A stretch of DNA of 34,965 nucleotides from Bacteriovoracaceae bacterium (GTDB taxonomy: Bacteria; Bdellovibrionota; UBA2394), in contig JAQBPA010000269.1 of NCBI GenBank assembly GCA_028287765.1, forward strand, positions 1 through 34,965. The letters run 5' to 3'. A program made the translations under genes and the position numbers. Below the pieces are notes generated by a model. It had not been told where the DNA came from, made no database searches, and saw nothing but the letters and a program-made list of their open reading frames with translations. This document shows, one piece after another, positions 25,801 through 33,586 of the stretch (its first letter is position 1; each line of letters opens with the position of its first letter).

Positions 25801-27153
25801 TCATAGTGCACGCCTCTGACGGGACGTATTAGAAGATGTTTCTAAATATTTTTGAAACTCTTGTGGAAACTTTTTCAGATAACTTTGAACAGGCATCGCA
25901 ATCGAATCGGCAAGAACACAAATCGTTCGCCCGAGCATATTCGATGAAATGCGATCAAGAAGTTCGATATCGGTTTTTAGAGCCTGCTTTTCAGTAAAGC
26001 TGTGAAGAATTTTTTCTAACCAGCCCGTACCTTCTCGGCACGGTGTGCACTGACCGCACGATTCATCGGCATAAAATTCAGACAAGTTTTTTAAAACTTG
26101 AACGAGATCTCGCGACTCATCGAGAATGATCATTCCGCCCGATCCAAGCATACTTCCTTTGCTCGCAATCGATTCATAATCGAGCGTCATCGCAAACGCT
26201 TCTTCGGCGGTCACAATCGGAGCCGAGGATCCGCCAGGAATAACGGCTTTTAATTTTTTTCCACCGCGAATTCCACCGCAGCAGTCATTTAACAGGACCG
26301 AAAACGGAGCTCCGAGTTCCACTTCGTAAACACCGGGTTGAGCCACATCACCGCTCACCGACCACATTTTAGTTCCCTTACTTTTTTCGGTTCCCATTTT
26401 GGCGTAAGCTTCGGGTCCGTTATTAATAATCCATGGAACACAGGCGAGCGTTTCGACATTGTTCACAACCGTGGGGCATTTTAAATAACCTTCGACTGCA
26501 GGAAAGGGCGGCTTTAATTTGGGCCAGCCTTTTTTTCCTTCGAGAGAAGAGATGAGTCCGGTTTCTTCTCCGCAAATATAAGCGCCCGCGCCACGATGCA
26601 CATACATATCGTGATCAAAGCCAGAGCCTAAAATGTTTTTTCCGAGATAGCCGACTTGGTAAGCCTCTTGAATGGCTTTCTCCACCATCATCGCTGCGTA
26701 AGTGTATTCGCCACGAATATAAACGTAAGATTTTCGTGCACCAAAAGAATAAGCGCCAATAATCATTCCCTCGATCATGAGGTGCGGAAGTTTTTCGAGA
26801 AGCACGCGGTCTTTAAAGGTTCCCGGCTCCGATTCATCCGCATTGCAAAGAAGATATTTGGGTTTGTCATTTCCCTTCGGAACAAATGACCATTTGGAGC
26901 CGGTAGGAAATCCTGCACCCCCGCGACCGCGAAGCCCTGAGGCTTTCATCAAATCGATAACAGAATCAGGAGTCATTTTATTTTGAAAAACTTTTTTGAG
27001 AGCGGAGTAGCCGCCTTTTGACGTATAGACGTCGATCTTATTAATTTCGGGAACATGCTCGTGCTCGAGTAAAATTCTTTTTTCAGATTTCAAAGGCGTT
27101 TGCTGAATCGCCATCGCACGCATATTTTTAAAATGATGGGTTTTTTTGATCAT
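25801..27153 (-). CDS. nuoF: NADH-quinone oxidoreductase subunit F
   Basis: 450 residues. It binds NADH and FMN: the GLRGRGGAGFPTGSKW motif is near residue 72, with the following CNADESEPGTFKDR block. The 4Fe-4S cluster N3 is bound through CGQCTPCREGT near residue 370 with a later Cys in GRTICVLAD. It starts at an ATG overlapping the nuoE stop. The first 15 or so residues precede the family core, and an internal ATG (MRAM/MAIQ) may be the real start. Confidence 0.95.
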   Translation of the reverse strand: MIKKTHHFKNMRAMAIQQTPLKSEKRILLEHEHVPEINKIDVYTSKGGYSALKKVFQNKMTPDSVIDLMKASGLRGRGGAGFPTGSKWSFVPKGNDKPKYLLCNADESEPGTFKDRVLLEKLPHLMIEGMIIGAYSFGARKSYVYIRGEYTYAAMMVEKAIQEAYQVGYLGKNILGSGFDHDMYVHRGAGAYICGEETGLISSLEGKKGWPKLKPPFPAVEGYLKCPTVVNNVETLACVPWIINNGPEAYAKMGTEKSKGTKMWSVSGDVAQPGVYEVELGAPFSVLLNDCCGGIRGGKKLKAVIPGGSSAPIVTAEEAFAMTLDYESIASKGSMLGSGGMIILDESRDLVQVLKNLSEFYADESCGQCTPCREGTGWLEKILHSFTEKQALKTDIELLDRISSNMLGRTICVLADSIAMPVQSYLKKFPQEFQKYLETSSNTSRQRRAL

Positions 27154-27665
27154 GGGATTAATGGCTCCCCTTCTTTGCAGGACGTAATCAGCCGATTGAG
27201 TTTTTCTGGATTTAAATTTTCGTAGTAAGTTTCGTTAATCTGAACAACAGGAGCAGAGCCACAACTTCCGAGACATTCCATTTTTGAGACGGTAAATTGG
27301 CCATCAGCCGTCGTTTCGCCTTCGCGAATACCCAGACGAGAGCACGCACTCTTCATCAGCTGATGCGAGCCGAACATCCAGCAGCTGAGAGTGACGCAAA
27401 ATTGAAAATGATTTTTTCCAACCGGCTTTTTATTATACATGGTGTAGAAGGTCACCACTTCTAAAACTTGAGCGGGACTCAAATCCATTATTCGCGCTAC
27501 GTATTCAATCACTTCATCGGAAACATAACCGAATTCATCTTGCGCCAAATGAAGGACGGGAAGGAGCGCCGATCTTTTAGAATCGTATCTCGATAAAATA
27601 TCTTTCATCTGAAGCATTGCTTTTTCAGAAAACGAAAAGGGCTTTAGTTGGGGATTTGCACTCAT
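27150..27665 (-). CDS. nuoE: NADH-quinone oxidoreductase subunit E
   Basis: 171 residues. A thioredoxin-like 2Fe-2S subunit with ligands in CVTLSCWMFG and ECLGSCGSAPVVQIN (Cys spacing as in cluster N1a). The N-terminal helical part (SALLPVLHLAQDEFGYVSDEVIEYVA) is typical. It overlaps both neighbours (nuoCD and nuoF) by about 4 nt, so translation is coupled. Confidence 0.94.
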   Translation of the reverse strand: MSANPQLKPFSFSEKAMLQMKDILSRYDSKRSALLPVLHLAQDEFGYVSDEVIEYVARIMDLSPAQVLEVVTFYTMYNKKPVGKNHFQFCVTLSCWMFGSHQLMKSACSRLGIREGETTADGQFTVSKMECLGSCGSAPVVQINETYYENLNPEKLNRLITSCKEGEPLIP

Positions 27666-29359
27666 CGATCAAGCTCTCCTGCGACGACATTAAATTGTCC
27701 GAGAGTGGCCACAGCGTCTGCGATCTGACCACCGGTAATCGTTTCTTCAAACGAAGAATAAATCGGAAAACACGGAGGACGCACTTTCACTCGGTAGGGA
27801 TATCCTGTGCCGTCCGATACGATATAAAATCCAAGCTCTCCATTTGCCGCCTCGGTATAAGAATAAATTTCGCCTTTTGGTGGCTGAATGCCGTTGATCA
27901 CCAGCATGAAGTGATTCATGAGCGCTTCGATATTGGTATAAACTTCAGCCTTTGGTGGAAGCACGATCTTTGGATCGTTCACTTGAATCGGACCGTCTGG
28001 AATTTTTGCAATCGCTTGCTCGACCAGTCGGCAGCTCTGTCTCATTTCTTCCATCCGAACCATATAGCGAGCAAAATTATCACTGTCGGTAAAAACGGGA
28101 ACATCAAATTCAAGTCGGTCGTAGTCGTAGTAAGGCTCTGCCTTTCGGAGATCGTGATCGACTCCCGCCGCTCTCAAGCACGGACCTGTAAATCCGTAAT
28201 CAATCGCGTTGGCTTGTGAGACGTAGCCCGTGCCCTTCATTCGATTGAGCCAAATTTTATTATTGGTGAGAAGACGATCCACTTCATCAATGGTTTCACG
28301 AAGGGTTTTAATGACTCCCGTGCAACGTCTCTTCCATTCATCATCGATATCGCCGTAGACTCCACCCACTCGAGTGATCGTCGTCAGCATTCGATTTCCG
28401 CAAAGGGCTTCGAAGAGTTCGTAAACATTTTCTCGTTGTCGAAAACAAAACCAAAAAGTCGTGAGCGCACCCATATCGACGGATGTTGTTCCAATGCAAA
28501 CAAGGTGATCGATGATACGAGAAAGCTCGTTCAAGATGACTCGAATATATTGTGCGCGTGCAGGAATTTCGATTCCGATGAGTTTTTCGACCGCGCGGCA
28601 ATAGCCTGCATTATTCATGGGAGCAGAAAGATAATTGAGTCGATCGGTGTAGGGGATGACTTGTTGATATTTATGGGTCTCCGCCATTTTTTCGAAACAG
28701 CGATGGAGATAACCGATCTCAGCTTTTGCTCGCATGATTCGTTCGCCTTGGAGCTCGGCGTAAATTCGAAATGTTCCGTGAGTAGCGGGATGGCTCGGGC
28801 CGATATTCACGAGCGTTCGCTGGTTAGTGAGAACGTCTTCATCTTCGTTCAGTGGAAGCGGCGGAAATGAAAAAACTTCCGGAGCATCACAGACTTGATT
28901 TTGAGTCGCGGGATAATCTTTTCGAAGTGCGTGACCTACAAATTGGTGATGGCAAAGAATTCGAGTGAGATCAGGATGGCCTTCAAATTTGAGACCCATC
29001 ATATCAAACGCTTCTCGTTCAAACCAATTCGCAGCTTTATAAACAGGTGTTAAACTCGGAACAGATTCGCCTTCTTTATGGGGAACTTTTAAACGAACTC
29101 TTTGCTTTTGATCACGATTATAAAAATGATAAACGGCTTCAAGAGTTTGTTCGCGGTTGGGATAGTGGACACCGCAGATATCCATCAGGTACTGAAAATT
29201 TCGCTGACCTTTTAGATATTCCGCGATCTTTCGAACATCTTCTCTTCGAACAACGAGAACACATTCAAAAGGATTTCCGATGCCCGTTTCGACGGATGTA
29301 ATCGCCTTGTCGCCTAGGCTTTCTTTAATTTGATGGACCAGTTGAAAGTGATATTCCAT
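27662..29359 (-). CDS. nuoCD: NADH-quinone oxidoreductase fused subunit C/D
   Basis: 565 residues. The N-terminal part, residues 1 to about 165, is NuoC (30-kDa subunit), with the ANWFEREAFDMMGLKFEGHPDLTRIL signature. A short linker is followed by NuoD (49-kDa subunit), starting at NIGPSHPATHGTFR and containing the quinone-site region and GYCRAVEKL/RAQYIRVI blocks. NuoD ends GQFNVVAGELDR, as in intact subunits. Fusion of C and D is known from some bacterial complexes, including E. coli. The frame is continuous with no sign of a frameshift. Confidence 0.95.
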   Translation of the reverse strand: MEYHFQLVHQIKESLGDKAITSVETGIGNPFECVLVVRREDVRKIAEYLKGQRNFQYLMDICGVHYPNREQTLEAVYHFYNRDQKQRVRLKVPHKEGESVPSLTPVYKAANWFEREAFDMMGLKFEGHPDLTRILCHHQFVGHALRKDYPATQNQVCDAPEVFSFPPLPLNEDEDVLTNQRTLVNIGPSHPATHGTFRIYAELQGERIMRAKAEIGYLHRCFEKMAETHKYQQVIPYTDRLNYLSAPMNNAGYCRAVEKLIGIEIPARAQYIRVILNELSRIIDHLVCIGTTSVDMGALTTFWFCFRQRENVYELFEALCGNRMLTTITRVGGVYGDIDDEWKRRCTGVIKTLRETIDEVDRLLTNNKIWLNRMKGTGYVSQANAIDYGFTGPCLRAAGVDHDLRKAEPYYDYDRLEFDVPVFTDSDNFARYMVRMEEMRQSCRLVEQAIAKIPDGPIQVNDPKIVLPPKAEVYTNIEALMNHFMLVINGIQPPKGEIYSYTEAANGELGFYIVSDGTGYPYRVKVRPPCFPIYSSFEETITGGQIADAVATLGQFNVVAGELDR

Positions 29360-29377
29360 CTCTCTCCTTCTAATTTT

Positions 29378-29920
29378 TTAGCTTCCGGTATTTTCTAAAT
29401 TGCCGGATGTAAGTTCTGCCATTTTCTTTTTAGCAACAAGACGCTGAGAAGGCGTGTCGCCTTTCGAAATTTTTTCTTGAAGCTTAATGACCGCCTGAAA
29501 CACAGCTTCGGGTGTTGGGGGGCAGCCGGGAACATAAGCATCGACCGGTACAATTGACTGAATTCCTTGAACGGTATGATAAGCGCGATAAAATCCGCCC
29601 GAAGAAGCACAAACTCCCATGCTGATGACCCATTTGGGTTCCGGCATTTGTTCATAAATTTGTCTGAGCACCGGCGCCATCTTTTCAGTGATGGTTCCCG
29701 CAACAATCAAAAGGTCGGCTTGTCGTGGCGAAAAACGAACTACTTCAGCACCCAGACGACTGATATCGTAGTGAGAGCCGACGACCGCCATATATTCAAT
29801 TCCACAACAGGCCGTTCCAAAAGGAAGCGGCCAAAGCGCATTTTTTCGAGTCCAATTAATAAATGCCTTAATTTGGGTAGTGAAAAGGGGGAGCTGTTCA
29901 ATCGGTGTCAGAGTTTTCAT
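29378..29920 (-). CDS. nuoB: NADH-quinone oxidoreductase subunit B
   Basis: 180 residues. It carries cluster N2, the last cluster before quinone: paired Cys in [11 protein letters not shown], Cys in [10 protein letters not shown] and Cys in [11 protein letters not shown]. The N-terminal 30 residues and C-terminal tail are normal. A GGAGG ribosome site lies 11 nt upstream of the ATG. It is the first gene of the peripheral-arm operon. nuoA, normally upstream, is not present here. Confidence 0.95.
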   Translation of the reverse strand: MKTLTPIEQLPLFTTQIKAFINWTRKNALWPLPFGTACCGIEYMAVVGSHYDISRLGAEVVRFSPRQADLLIVAGTITEKMAPVLRQIYEQMPEPKWVISMGVCASSGGFYRAYHTVQGIQSIVPVDAYVPGCPPTPEAVFQAVIKLQEKISKGDTPSQRLVAKKKMAELTSGNLENTGS

Positions 29921-29955
29921 CTATATATATGCCTCCAAATTTTACGCCTGCACAC

Positions 29956-29985
29956 ATCCTAAAGCCTTAGCCGCCTGCTTATCAA
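29956..29985 (-). promoter_or_regulatory. candidate sigma-70-type promoter of the nuo operon
   Basis: On the minus strand TTGATA is followed after 18 nt by TAGGAT, resembling -35 and -10 boxes, about 35 nt upstream of the nuoB ATG. Placement is reasonable for an operon promoter; the match is imperfect. Confidence 0.35.
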
Positions 29986-30276
29986 CGATGGTTTCATGAT
30001 TTTAGGGGGTCGGAAGGGAGTAACCTTCGCATCAAAAGACTGGAAAGAATCCAAAATTTAGGGGAAGAGGTAATGAGCCAAACGTATCGAGCAAATAGAG
30101 CTCAGGCCCGAAAACAATAAAGAGAGGCATAAGAATAGAGTAGAAAAAAAGGTAGAAATAGCTCGGGCCCTAAGGGCCCATTCTGCCAAAGGCAGAAATA
30201 AAAACAAGTTAGAGCCCGCTCTACCAGCAAACGGTAAAAGTAATCGAAGTACCAGCACCCAAGTTTTCTCAAAGAT
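29986..30276. other. intergenic region upstream of tRNA-His with three small palindromes
   Basis: About 290 bp without a credible gene. Three perfect palindromes stand close together: GGGCCC-TAA-GGGCCC (30165-30179), TTCTGCC-AAA-GGCAGAA (30181-30197) and TAGAGC-CC-GCTCTA (30210-30223). They lie 50-110 bp upstream of the tRNA and could be leader structures or regulatory sites of its transcript. A hydrophobic minus-strand ORF across them has no ribosome site and is not called. Confidence 0.45.
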
Positions 30277-30350
30277 GGTGGATATAGCTCAGCTGGTAGA
30301 GCATCCGATTGTGATTCGGATGGTCACGGGTTCAAATCCCGTTATCCACC
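30277..30350 (+). tRNA. tRNA-His (anticodon GTG)
   Basis: A complete cloverleaf. The acceptor stem GTGGATA/TATCCAC has the extra 5' G(-1) paired with C73, a hallmark of tRNA-His. The D-arm is AGCTCAGCTGGTAGAGC, the anticodon stem TCCGA/TCGGA has loop TTGTGAT (anticodon 30311-30313), and the T-arm is ACGGGTTCAAATCCCGT. CCA is not encoded. It is transcribed away from nuo. Confidence 0.97.
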
Positions 30351-30503
30351 CGTCTTCCGCTTTGGACATTTTTCCCTGTGGACGGTTTGCTCCGCAAACC
30401 TCTTCGTTTTCTCCTCCTACTCGCTCGGTCAACGTGGATCTGACCACGTCTCTCTCGCTCGGGTGTCGTCGGCCTCGCCACAGGAAAAAATCGGAAGACG
30501 GGT
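30348..30503 (+). repeat. structured ~150-nt segment bounded by long inverted repeats, directly after tRNA-His
   Basis: ACCCGTCTTCCG pairs perfectly with CGGAAGACGGGT, and further in TTTTTCCCTGTGG pairs imperfectly with CCACAGGAAAAAA. Inside are two more perfect hairpins, GGTTTGC-TCC-GCAAACC (30384-30400) and ACGTGG-ATCTGA-CCACGT (30432-30449). The result would be a multibranched RNA or a small inverted-repeat element inserted at the tRNA 3' end. The paralogous site at copy C lacks this segment. ORFs crossing it include the tRNA or are Arg-rich shadows. Structured RNA versus mobile insertion is undecided. Confidence 0.6.
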
Positions 30504-30516
30504 TCCCCGTTTTTTT
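30498..30516 (+). terminator. probable Rho-independent terminator of the tRNA-His transcript
   Basis: ACGGG-TTC-CCCGT followed directly by six to seven T residues. The left arm is shared with the right arm of the long upstream stem, so the two structures are mutually exclusive. Confidence 0.6.
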
Positions 30517-30580
30517 CGGCTACGACGAGGAGCCTGTGCTTCATGAAAATTTTTTGCGACTCCATTTCATCTATTTTATT
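30510..30580 (+). repeat. dispersed repeat tail, copy 1
   Basis: A T-run followed by GGCTACGACGAGGAGCCTGTGC and then CGACTCCATTTCATCTATTT. The same arrangement with about 85% identity occurs at 32503-32570. In both places it follows an ATCCACCC motif (the tRNA 3' end here, repeat copy C there). Confidence 0.7.
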
Positions 30581-30590
30581 TATTTGCTCC

Positions 30591-30723
30591 GGAGGGGGTC
30601 AAGTTTGTTAGGAGCCAGGTCAATCGGACGCCTTATTGTTTCAATTTCCGTAATCCGCACAGCCCAAACATTTATTGGATAAATTTACGAGACCTGGCTC
30701 CTGACAAACTTGACCCCTCCTCC
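30591..30723. repeat. palindromic element 1 (GGGGTCA-headed inverted repeat, REP/MITE-like)
   Basis: GGGGTCAAGTTTGTTAGGAG continues into CCAGGTC and pairs with its reverse complement at 30691-30717 with one mismatch in 27 bp; flanking GGAGG/TCCTCC extends it. A 69-nt centre has no gene. The head GGGGTCAAG resembles element 2 at 33675, and similar heads are known to me from REP/RAYT-associated repeats. No transposase is in the window. Confidence 0.7.
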
Positions 30724-30731
30724 TCCATACA

Positions 30732-30820
30732 CAAACTCGTCCTGTCATCGCTAACGAAGTCCGCATTTAAGCGCATACGCGAGGCAAGCAGTTCCAAAAC
30801 TGTCTAACCATCCACCCATT
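30732..30820 (+). repeat. dispersed repeat, copy A
   Basis: First unit CAAACTCGTCCTGTCATCGC, then TAACGAAGTCCGC, then second unit GTTCCAAAACTGTCTAACCA followed by TCCACCC. The two units share GTTCCAAA-x-TCGTC-like starts, so each copy is itself a partial direct repeat. It resembles copy C most closely. Confidence 0.75.
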
Positions 30821-31011
30821 TTGATTCATCATGCGAGTACTCCCGACACTCATCAGGGATGGGCCGCGAGCGCCGGATAACGCTAAATTTGATAGACAGC
30901 ATGGCGACCGTTTACTACCCCTATTTGAAAAGTCTTTGAAAGAAAGTTTTGAAACTGTCAAAGCTGCTTGAAAAAATTCACGATTAATCGCTAACGATTA
31001 GGAGAAATCAT
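30821..31011. other. intergenic sequence between repeat copy A and the 66-aa gene
   Basis: 190 bp without a credible gene. Just before the ribosome site lies a small palindrome TAATCG-CTAA-CGATTA. The minus-strand ORF across this region is built largely from repeat copy A and is not called. Confidence 0.35.
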
Positions 31012-31212
31012 ATGGCATGTATTATTCATAAATCGAATAAAAACGCTAAACAAAGGGATTCTCGAAAACACGTTGATCATAATCTAAAAAAAACTCCTCA
31101 GTATCTCGGTGTTCCGGCCACTGTGACCAAACAACAATTTGGAATCCATTCTCAAGCTGAAGCTAAAAAGGTTTTTTCTGAAAAAAAAGAACTTTTGGAG
31201 CAAAAAAAATAA
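31012..31212 (+). CDS. 66-aa basic protein, unknown function
   Basis: Lys/Asn/Gln-rich, no signal peptide or transmembrane helix. A good ribosome site (TTAGGAGA) sits 7 nt before the ATG, which is the main reason to accept it. The N-terminus MACIIHKSNKNAKQRDSRKH and a central helix-prone KKVFSEKKELLEQKK tail suggest a small nucleic-acid- or protein-binding peptide, but no family was recognised. It lies between repeat copies A and B and may be a cassette-like accessory gene. Confidence 0.55.
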   Translation: MACIIHKSNKNAKQRDSRKHVDHNLKKTPQYLGVPATVTKQQFGIHSQAEAKKVFSEKKELLEQKK

Positions 31213-31300
31213 ATTGCCATTTCAAGAAGGTAACTGTTTGCAGAAAGAATTAGAAAAAGAATTCCGCCCAGAATGATACGTATGAGGATCGATACTTGGT

Positions 31301-31390
31301 AAACTCAAACCCGTCAATATCCACCAGAAATCCCAAACTCGTCCCGTCATCTCTAACTGAGCCGCCTTTAAGCCGCAGTTGTTCAGATAT
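31301..31390 (+). repeat. dispersed repeat, copy B (units in reverse order)
   Basis: It begins with a second-unit-like AAACTCAAACCCGTCAATAT then CCACC, followed after a few bases by the first unit CCCAAACTCGTCCCGTCATC then TCTAAC. It diverges after TTTAAGCCGCA. It ends about 35 bp before the next start codon. Confidence 0.65.
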
Positions 31391-31424
31391 TGTCGGGCCG
31401 ATCAAATCATGTTATCCCAGCTAA

Positions 31425-32438
31425 ATGCTCAGGGTTCTGGCCATTTTTCTTTTTTTATCGGTTCCTGTTTATGCTTCTCTACTGGATGGAGAACCGAGCA
31501 TTGACGACGACTTTGAGAAGATAGAACAGCTTCTCGATCTCGGATATCCTACGTTAGATCCGAGCGATAAGTTTCTTCATAAATTACTAGAAGAGAAAAG
31601 ATTTGATTTTTTTTATACTAAGTCCCCCGTTTTTGACAGATTAGTCCAAGATGTTTCTGAGCGATTTCGTCGAATACGTTTAAAAATCCTTAAGCAAGAA
31701 AATAACAAACTAGACACGGCTCGCTTCAATAATTTTTTAATCGTCGCAACCGAGAGAATGATTTACTGCCTCGATCGTCCTGAAACTTGGCCAATTGGAA
31801 GACGTCCTTTGCTATTTGCTGAAGATGCTTTGGAGTTGGCGATTCGGCCAAACGCTTCTTTCGTAAGCGCTCTCGTATCTCATGCTTGGGTGAGTGCATT
31901 TCGAAAGAAGCCTGATCCTGGTCTTGCGGAATATTTTCGATTGGCTGACCACGCTGTCTTTCAATTTTATGTGCAAATGCGCATGGACGATGATGCACCT
32001 CTTGCAAATCAAATTGCTTTTCTTAAAAAAATTAATGGTGCAGATCCACTTTGGAGAAAGTGGGCAATATCTATTTATAACGGCGCTGGTCCCTATGAAG
32101 AAGGGATGGAGATGTTAATGAGCGAAAAGATTCCAGATGATGTGATAAAAGTACTCACCCGAAATTGGAAACCCATCAGTGTGATTCAATCAAAGGAAAA
32201 GGCTCGCGCGAAAATTTGGGCAGGGAACGATGATTTTGATGAAAAGCTAGAAAAAATGCGCCGATTTATGATTACATTTAGAGAGCGAGCATTGTTACAA
32301 CTTGCGATGCATTTTGGGAAAGGTGTGATTTATTCAAAAGCATATGCCAATCCATTGAGGACTTGGGCAGCAGGCGTTTCACGAAGATGTAGCCTTTTTT
32401 TAAAAGGTTTAGTTCCAAGCTCGTCCCGTCATCCCTAA
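31425..32438 (+). CDS. secreted protein, unknown function, C-terminus encoded by repeat copy C
   Basis: 337 residues with a signal peptide (MLRVLAIFLFLSVPVYA) and a helical, acidic/aromatic mature part. No named family or catalytic motif was recognised. The final residues LVPSSSRHP and the stop codon come from dispersed repeat copy C, which begins at 32412. The native C-terminus may therefore have been replaced when the repeat arrived, or the repeat may be an integral 3' part of a cassette. No strong ribosome site was seen. It is flanked by repeat copies B and C. Confidence 0.6.
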   Translation: MLRVLAIFLFLSVPVYASLLDGEPSIDDDFEKIEQLLDLGYPTLDPSDKFLHKLLEEKRFDFFYTKSPVFDRLVQDVSERFRRIRLKILKQENNKLDTARFNNFLIVATERMIYCLDRPETWPIGRRPLLFAEDALELAIRPNASFVSALVSHAWVSAFRKKPDPGLAEYFRLADHAVFQFYVQMRMDDDAPLANQIAFLKKINGADPLWRKWAISIYNGAGPYEEGMEMLMSEKIPDDVIKVLTRNWKPISVIQSKEKARAKIWAGNDDFDEKLEKMRRFMITFRERALLQLAMHFGKGVIYSKAYANPLRTWAAGVSRRCSLFLKGLVPSSSRHP

Positions 32439-32502
32439 CGAAGTCCGCGTTTAAGCCGCATACGCGACGCAAGTGGTTCTAAAATCGTCTAACCATCCAC
32501 CC
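32412..32502 (+). repeat. dispersed repeat, copy C
   Basis: GTTCCAAGCTCGTCCCGTCA then TCCCTAACGAAGTCCGCG, a GT(C)CGCGT...ACGCGAC hairpin with one bulged base, then GGTTCTAAAATCGTCTAACC and ATCCACCC. It overlaps the last 27 nt of the preceding CDS. Confidence 0.8.
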
Positions 32503-32570
32503 ATTTTTTTTGGCTCCGACGAGGAGCCTGTGCTTGATGAACATTTCGCGCGACTCCATTTCATCTATTT
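32503..32570 (+). repeat. dispersed repeat tail, copy 2
   Basis: T-run plus GGCTCCGACGAGGAGCCTGTGC and CGACTCCATTTCATCTATTT, matching copy 1 behind tRNA-His. Here it follows ATCCACCC directly, without the 150-nt inverted-repeat segment. Confidence 0.7.
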
Positions 32571-32617
32571 CAATTTGAACCCTGACGAGATTGAACTCAT
32601 GATATAAGTTTGGATTA

Positions 32618-33586
32618 GTGTCGCTCTACCCGCCAATAGAACCATACAATTCCGGTCACTTGAAAGTGTCTGATCTTCATCAAATTTACTTTGAAGAGTG
32701 CGGCAATCCTAACGGAGTTCCAGTCGTTCATCTTCATGGCGGACCGGGGGCTTCCTCTCTTCCCGATCATCGAAGATTTTTTGATCCGAAATTTTATCGC
32801 ATTATTTTATTTGATCAAAGAGGATCTGGAAAAAGTATGCCTCTTGGTGAAATAAAAGAAAATACGACCTGGGATTTAGTCGAAGATCTTGAAAAGATTA
32901 GAATTCATTTAAATATTAATAAGTGGATAGTCTTCGGCGGATCTTGGGGGAGTTCTTTAGGACTGGCTTATGCTCAAACCCATCCACAATCTATTTCGGG
33001 AATTATTCTTCGAGGTATTTGGCTTCAGCAGAAATGGGAACTCGACTGGCTTTTTAAAAAAGAGGGCGCGGGCCAGCATCTTCCTGAGGCCTGGGATCGA
33101 TTTTCCAATTTTATTCCTCTTCAAGAACGTGATGACTTACTGAAAGCCTATCACTCTCGCATTCAAGCAGATGAAGGATCGATTCGAACCGAGGCAGTTT
33201 TGCGTTGGTATGAATGGGAAGCAGCTCGATATTCTTTGAAGCCAGAACCAGTGGAATCCTCGAAAGGAAATTCTCCGGCGCTCGTGGCGTTCGCAAAAAT
33301 TGAGTCACATTTCATGTTCAATAGAGGCTTTTTGAAGACAGAAGATCAGCTATTGAGAGGTGTTGATAAAATTCTCTCTATTCCAGCAAAAATTATTCAC
33401 GGACGCTTGGATATGACTTGCCCCGTAAGAGCAGCTGAATTACTTCATGCTAAGTGGCCAGAAGCAAGTTTGCAGATAGTCGAGAATGCAGCTCATTCAC
33501 CTTGGGATGCTGAGATGATCGAGGCATTGATAACGGCAACGGAAGAATTTAAAAAGAAAGTTCCAAACTCGTCCCATCATCCCTAA
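32618..33586 (+). CDS. pip: proline iminopeptidase (alpha/beta hydrolase, S33)
   Basis: 322 residues, the normal length. It releases N-terminal proline from peptides. HGGPG (40-44) forms the oxyanion region, DQRGSGKS follows, and the nucleophile is S109 in GGSWGSS. The acid is in HGRLDMTCP and the catalytic His in NAAHSPWD near the C-terminus. No signal peptide, so cytoplasmic. GTG start with a weak ribosome site. The last residues (VPNSSHHP) and stop codon are encoded by repeat copy D; the catalytic fold is complete before that. Confidence 0.93.
   Translation: MSLYPPIEPYNSGHLKVSDLHQIYFEECGNPNGVPVVHLHGGPGASSLPDHRRFFDPKFYRIILFDQRGSGKSMPLGEIKENTTWDLVEDLEKIRIHLNINKWIVFGGSWGSSLGLAYAQTHPQSISGIILRGIWLQQKWELDWLFKKEGAGQHLPEAWDRFSNFIPLQERDDLLKAYHSRIQADEGSIRTEAVLRWYEWEAARYSLKPEPVESSKGNSPALVAFAKIESHFMFNRGFLKTEDQLLRGVDKILSIPAKIIHGRLDMTCPVRAAELLHAKWPEASLQIVENAAHSPWDAEMIEALITATEEFKKKVPNSSHHP

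Noticed and set aside
27617-28219. 200-aa plus-strand ORF antisense to nuoCD
   Set aside because: Shadow of a strongly conserved gene; no ribosome site or family likeness.
30058-30258. 66-aa hydrophobic minus-strand ORF
   Set aside because: GTG start without ribosome site, made of palindromes and AT-rich sequence; no family likeness.
30332-30565. 77-aa Arg-rich minus-strand ORF
   Set aside because: Antisense to the tRNA 3' end and the structured segment; composition explained by the repeats.
30275-30682. 135-aa plus-strand ORF
   Set aside because: It starts inside tRNA-His and runs through the inverted-repeat segment and repeat tail; no ribosome site.
30767-30961. 64-aa minus-strand ORF
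   Set aside because: Its C-terminal part is repeat copy A in reverse; no ribosome site was recognised.
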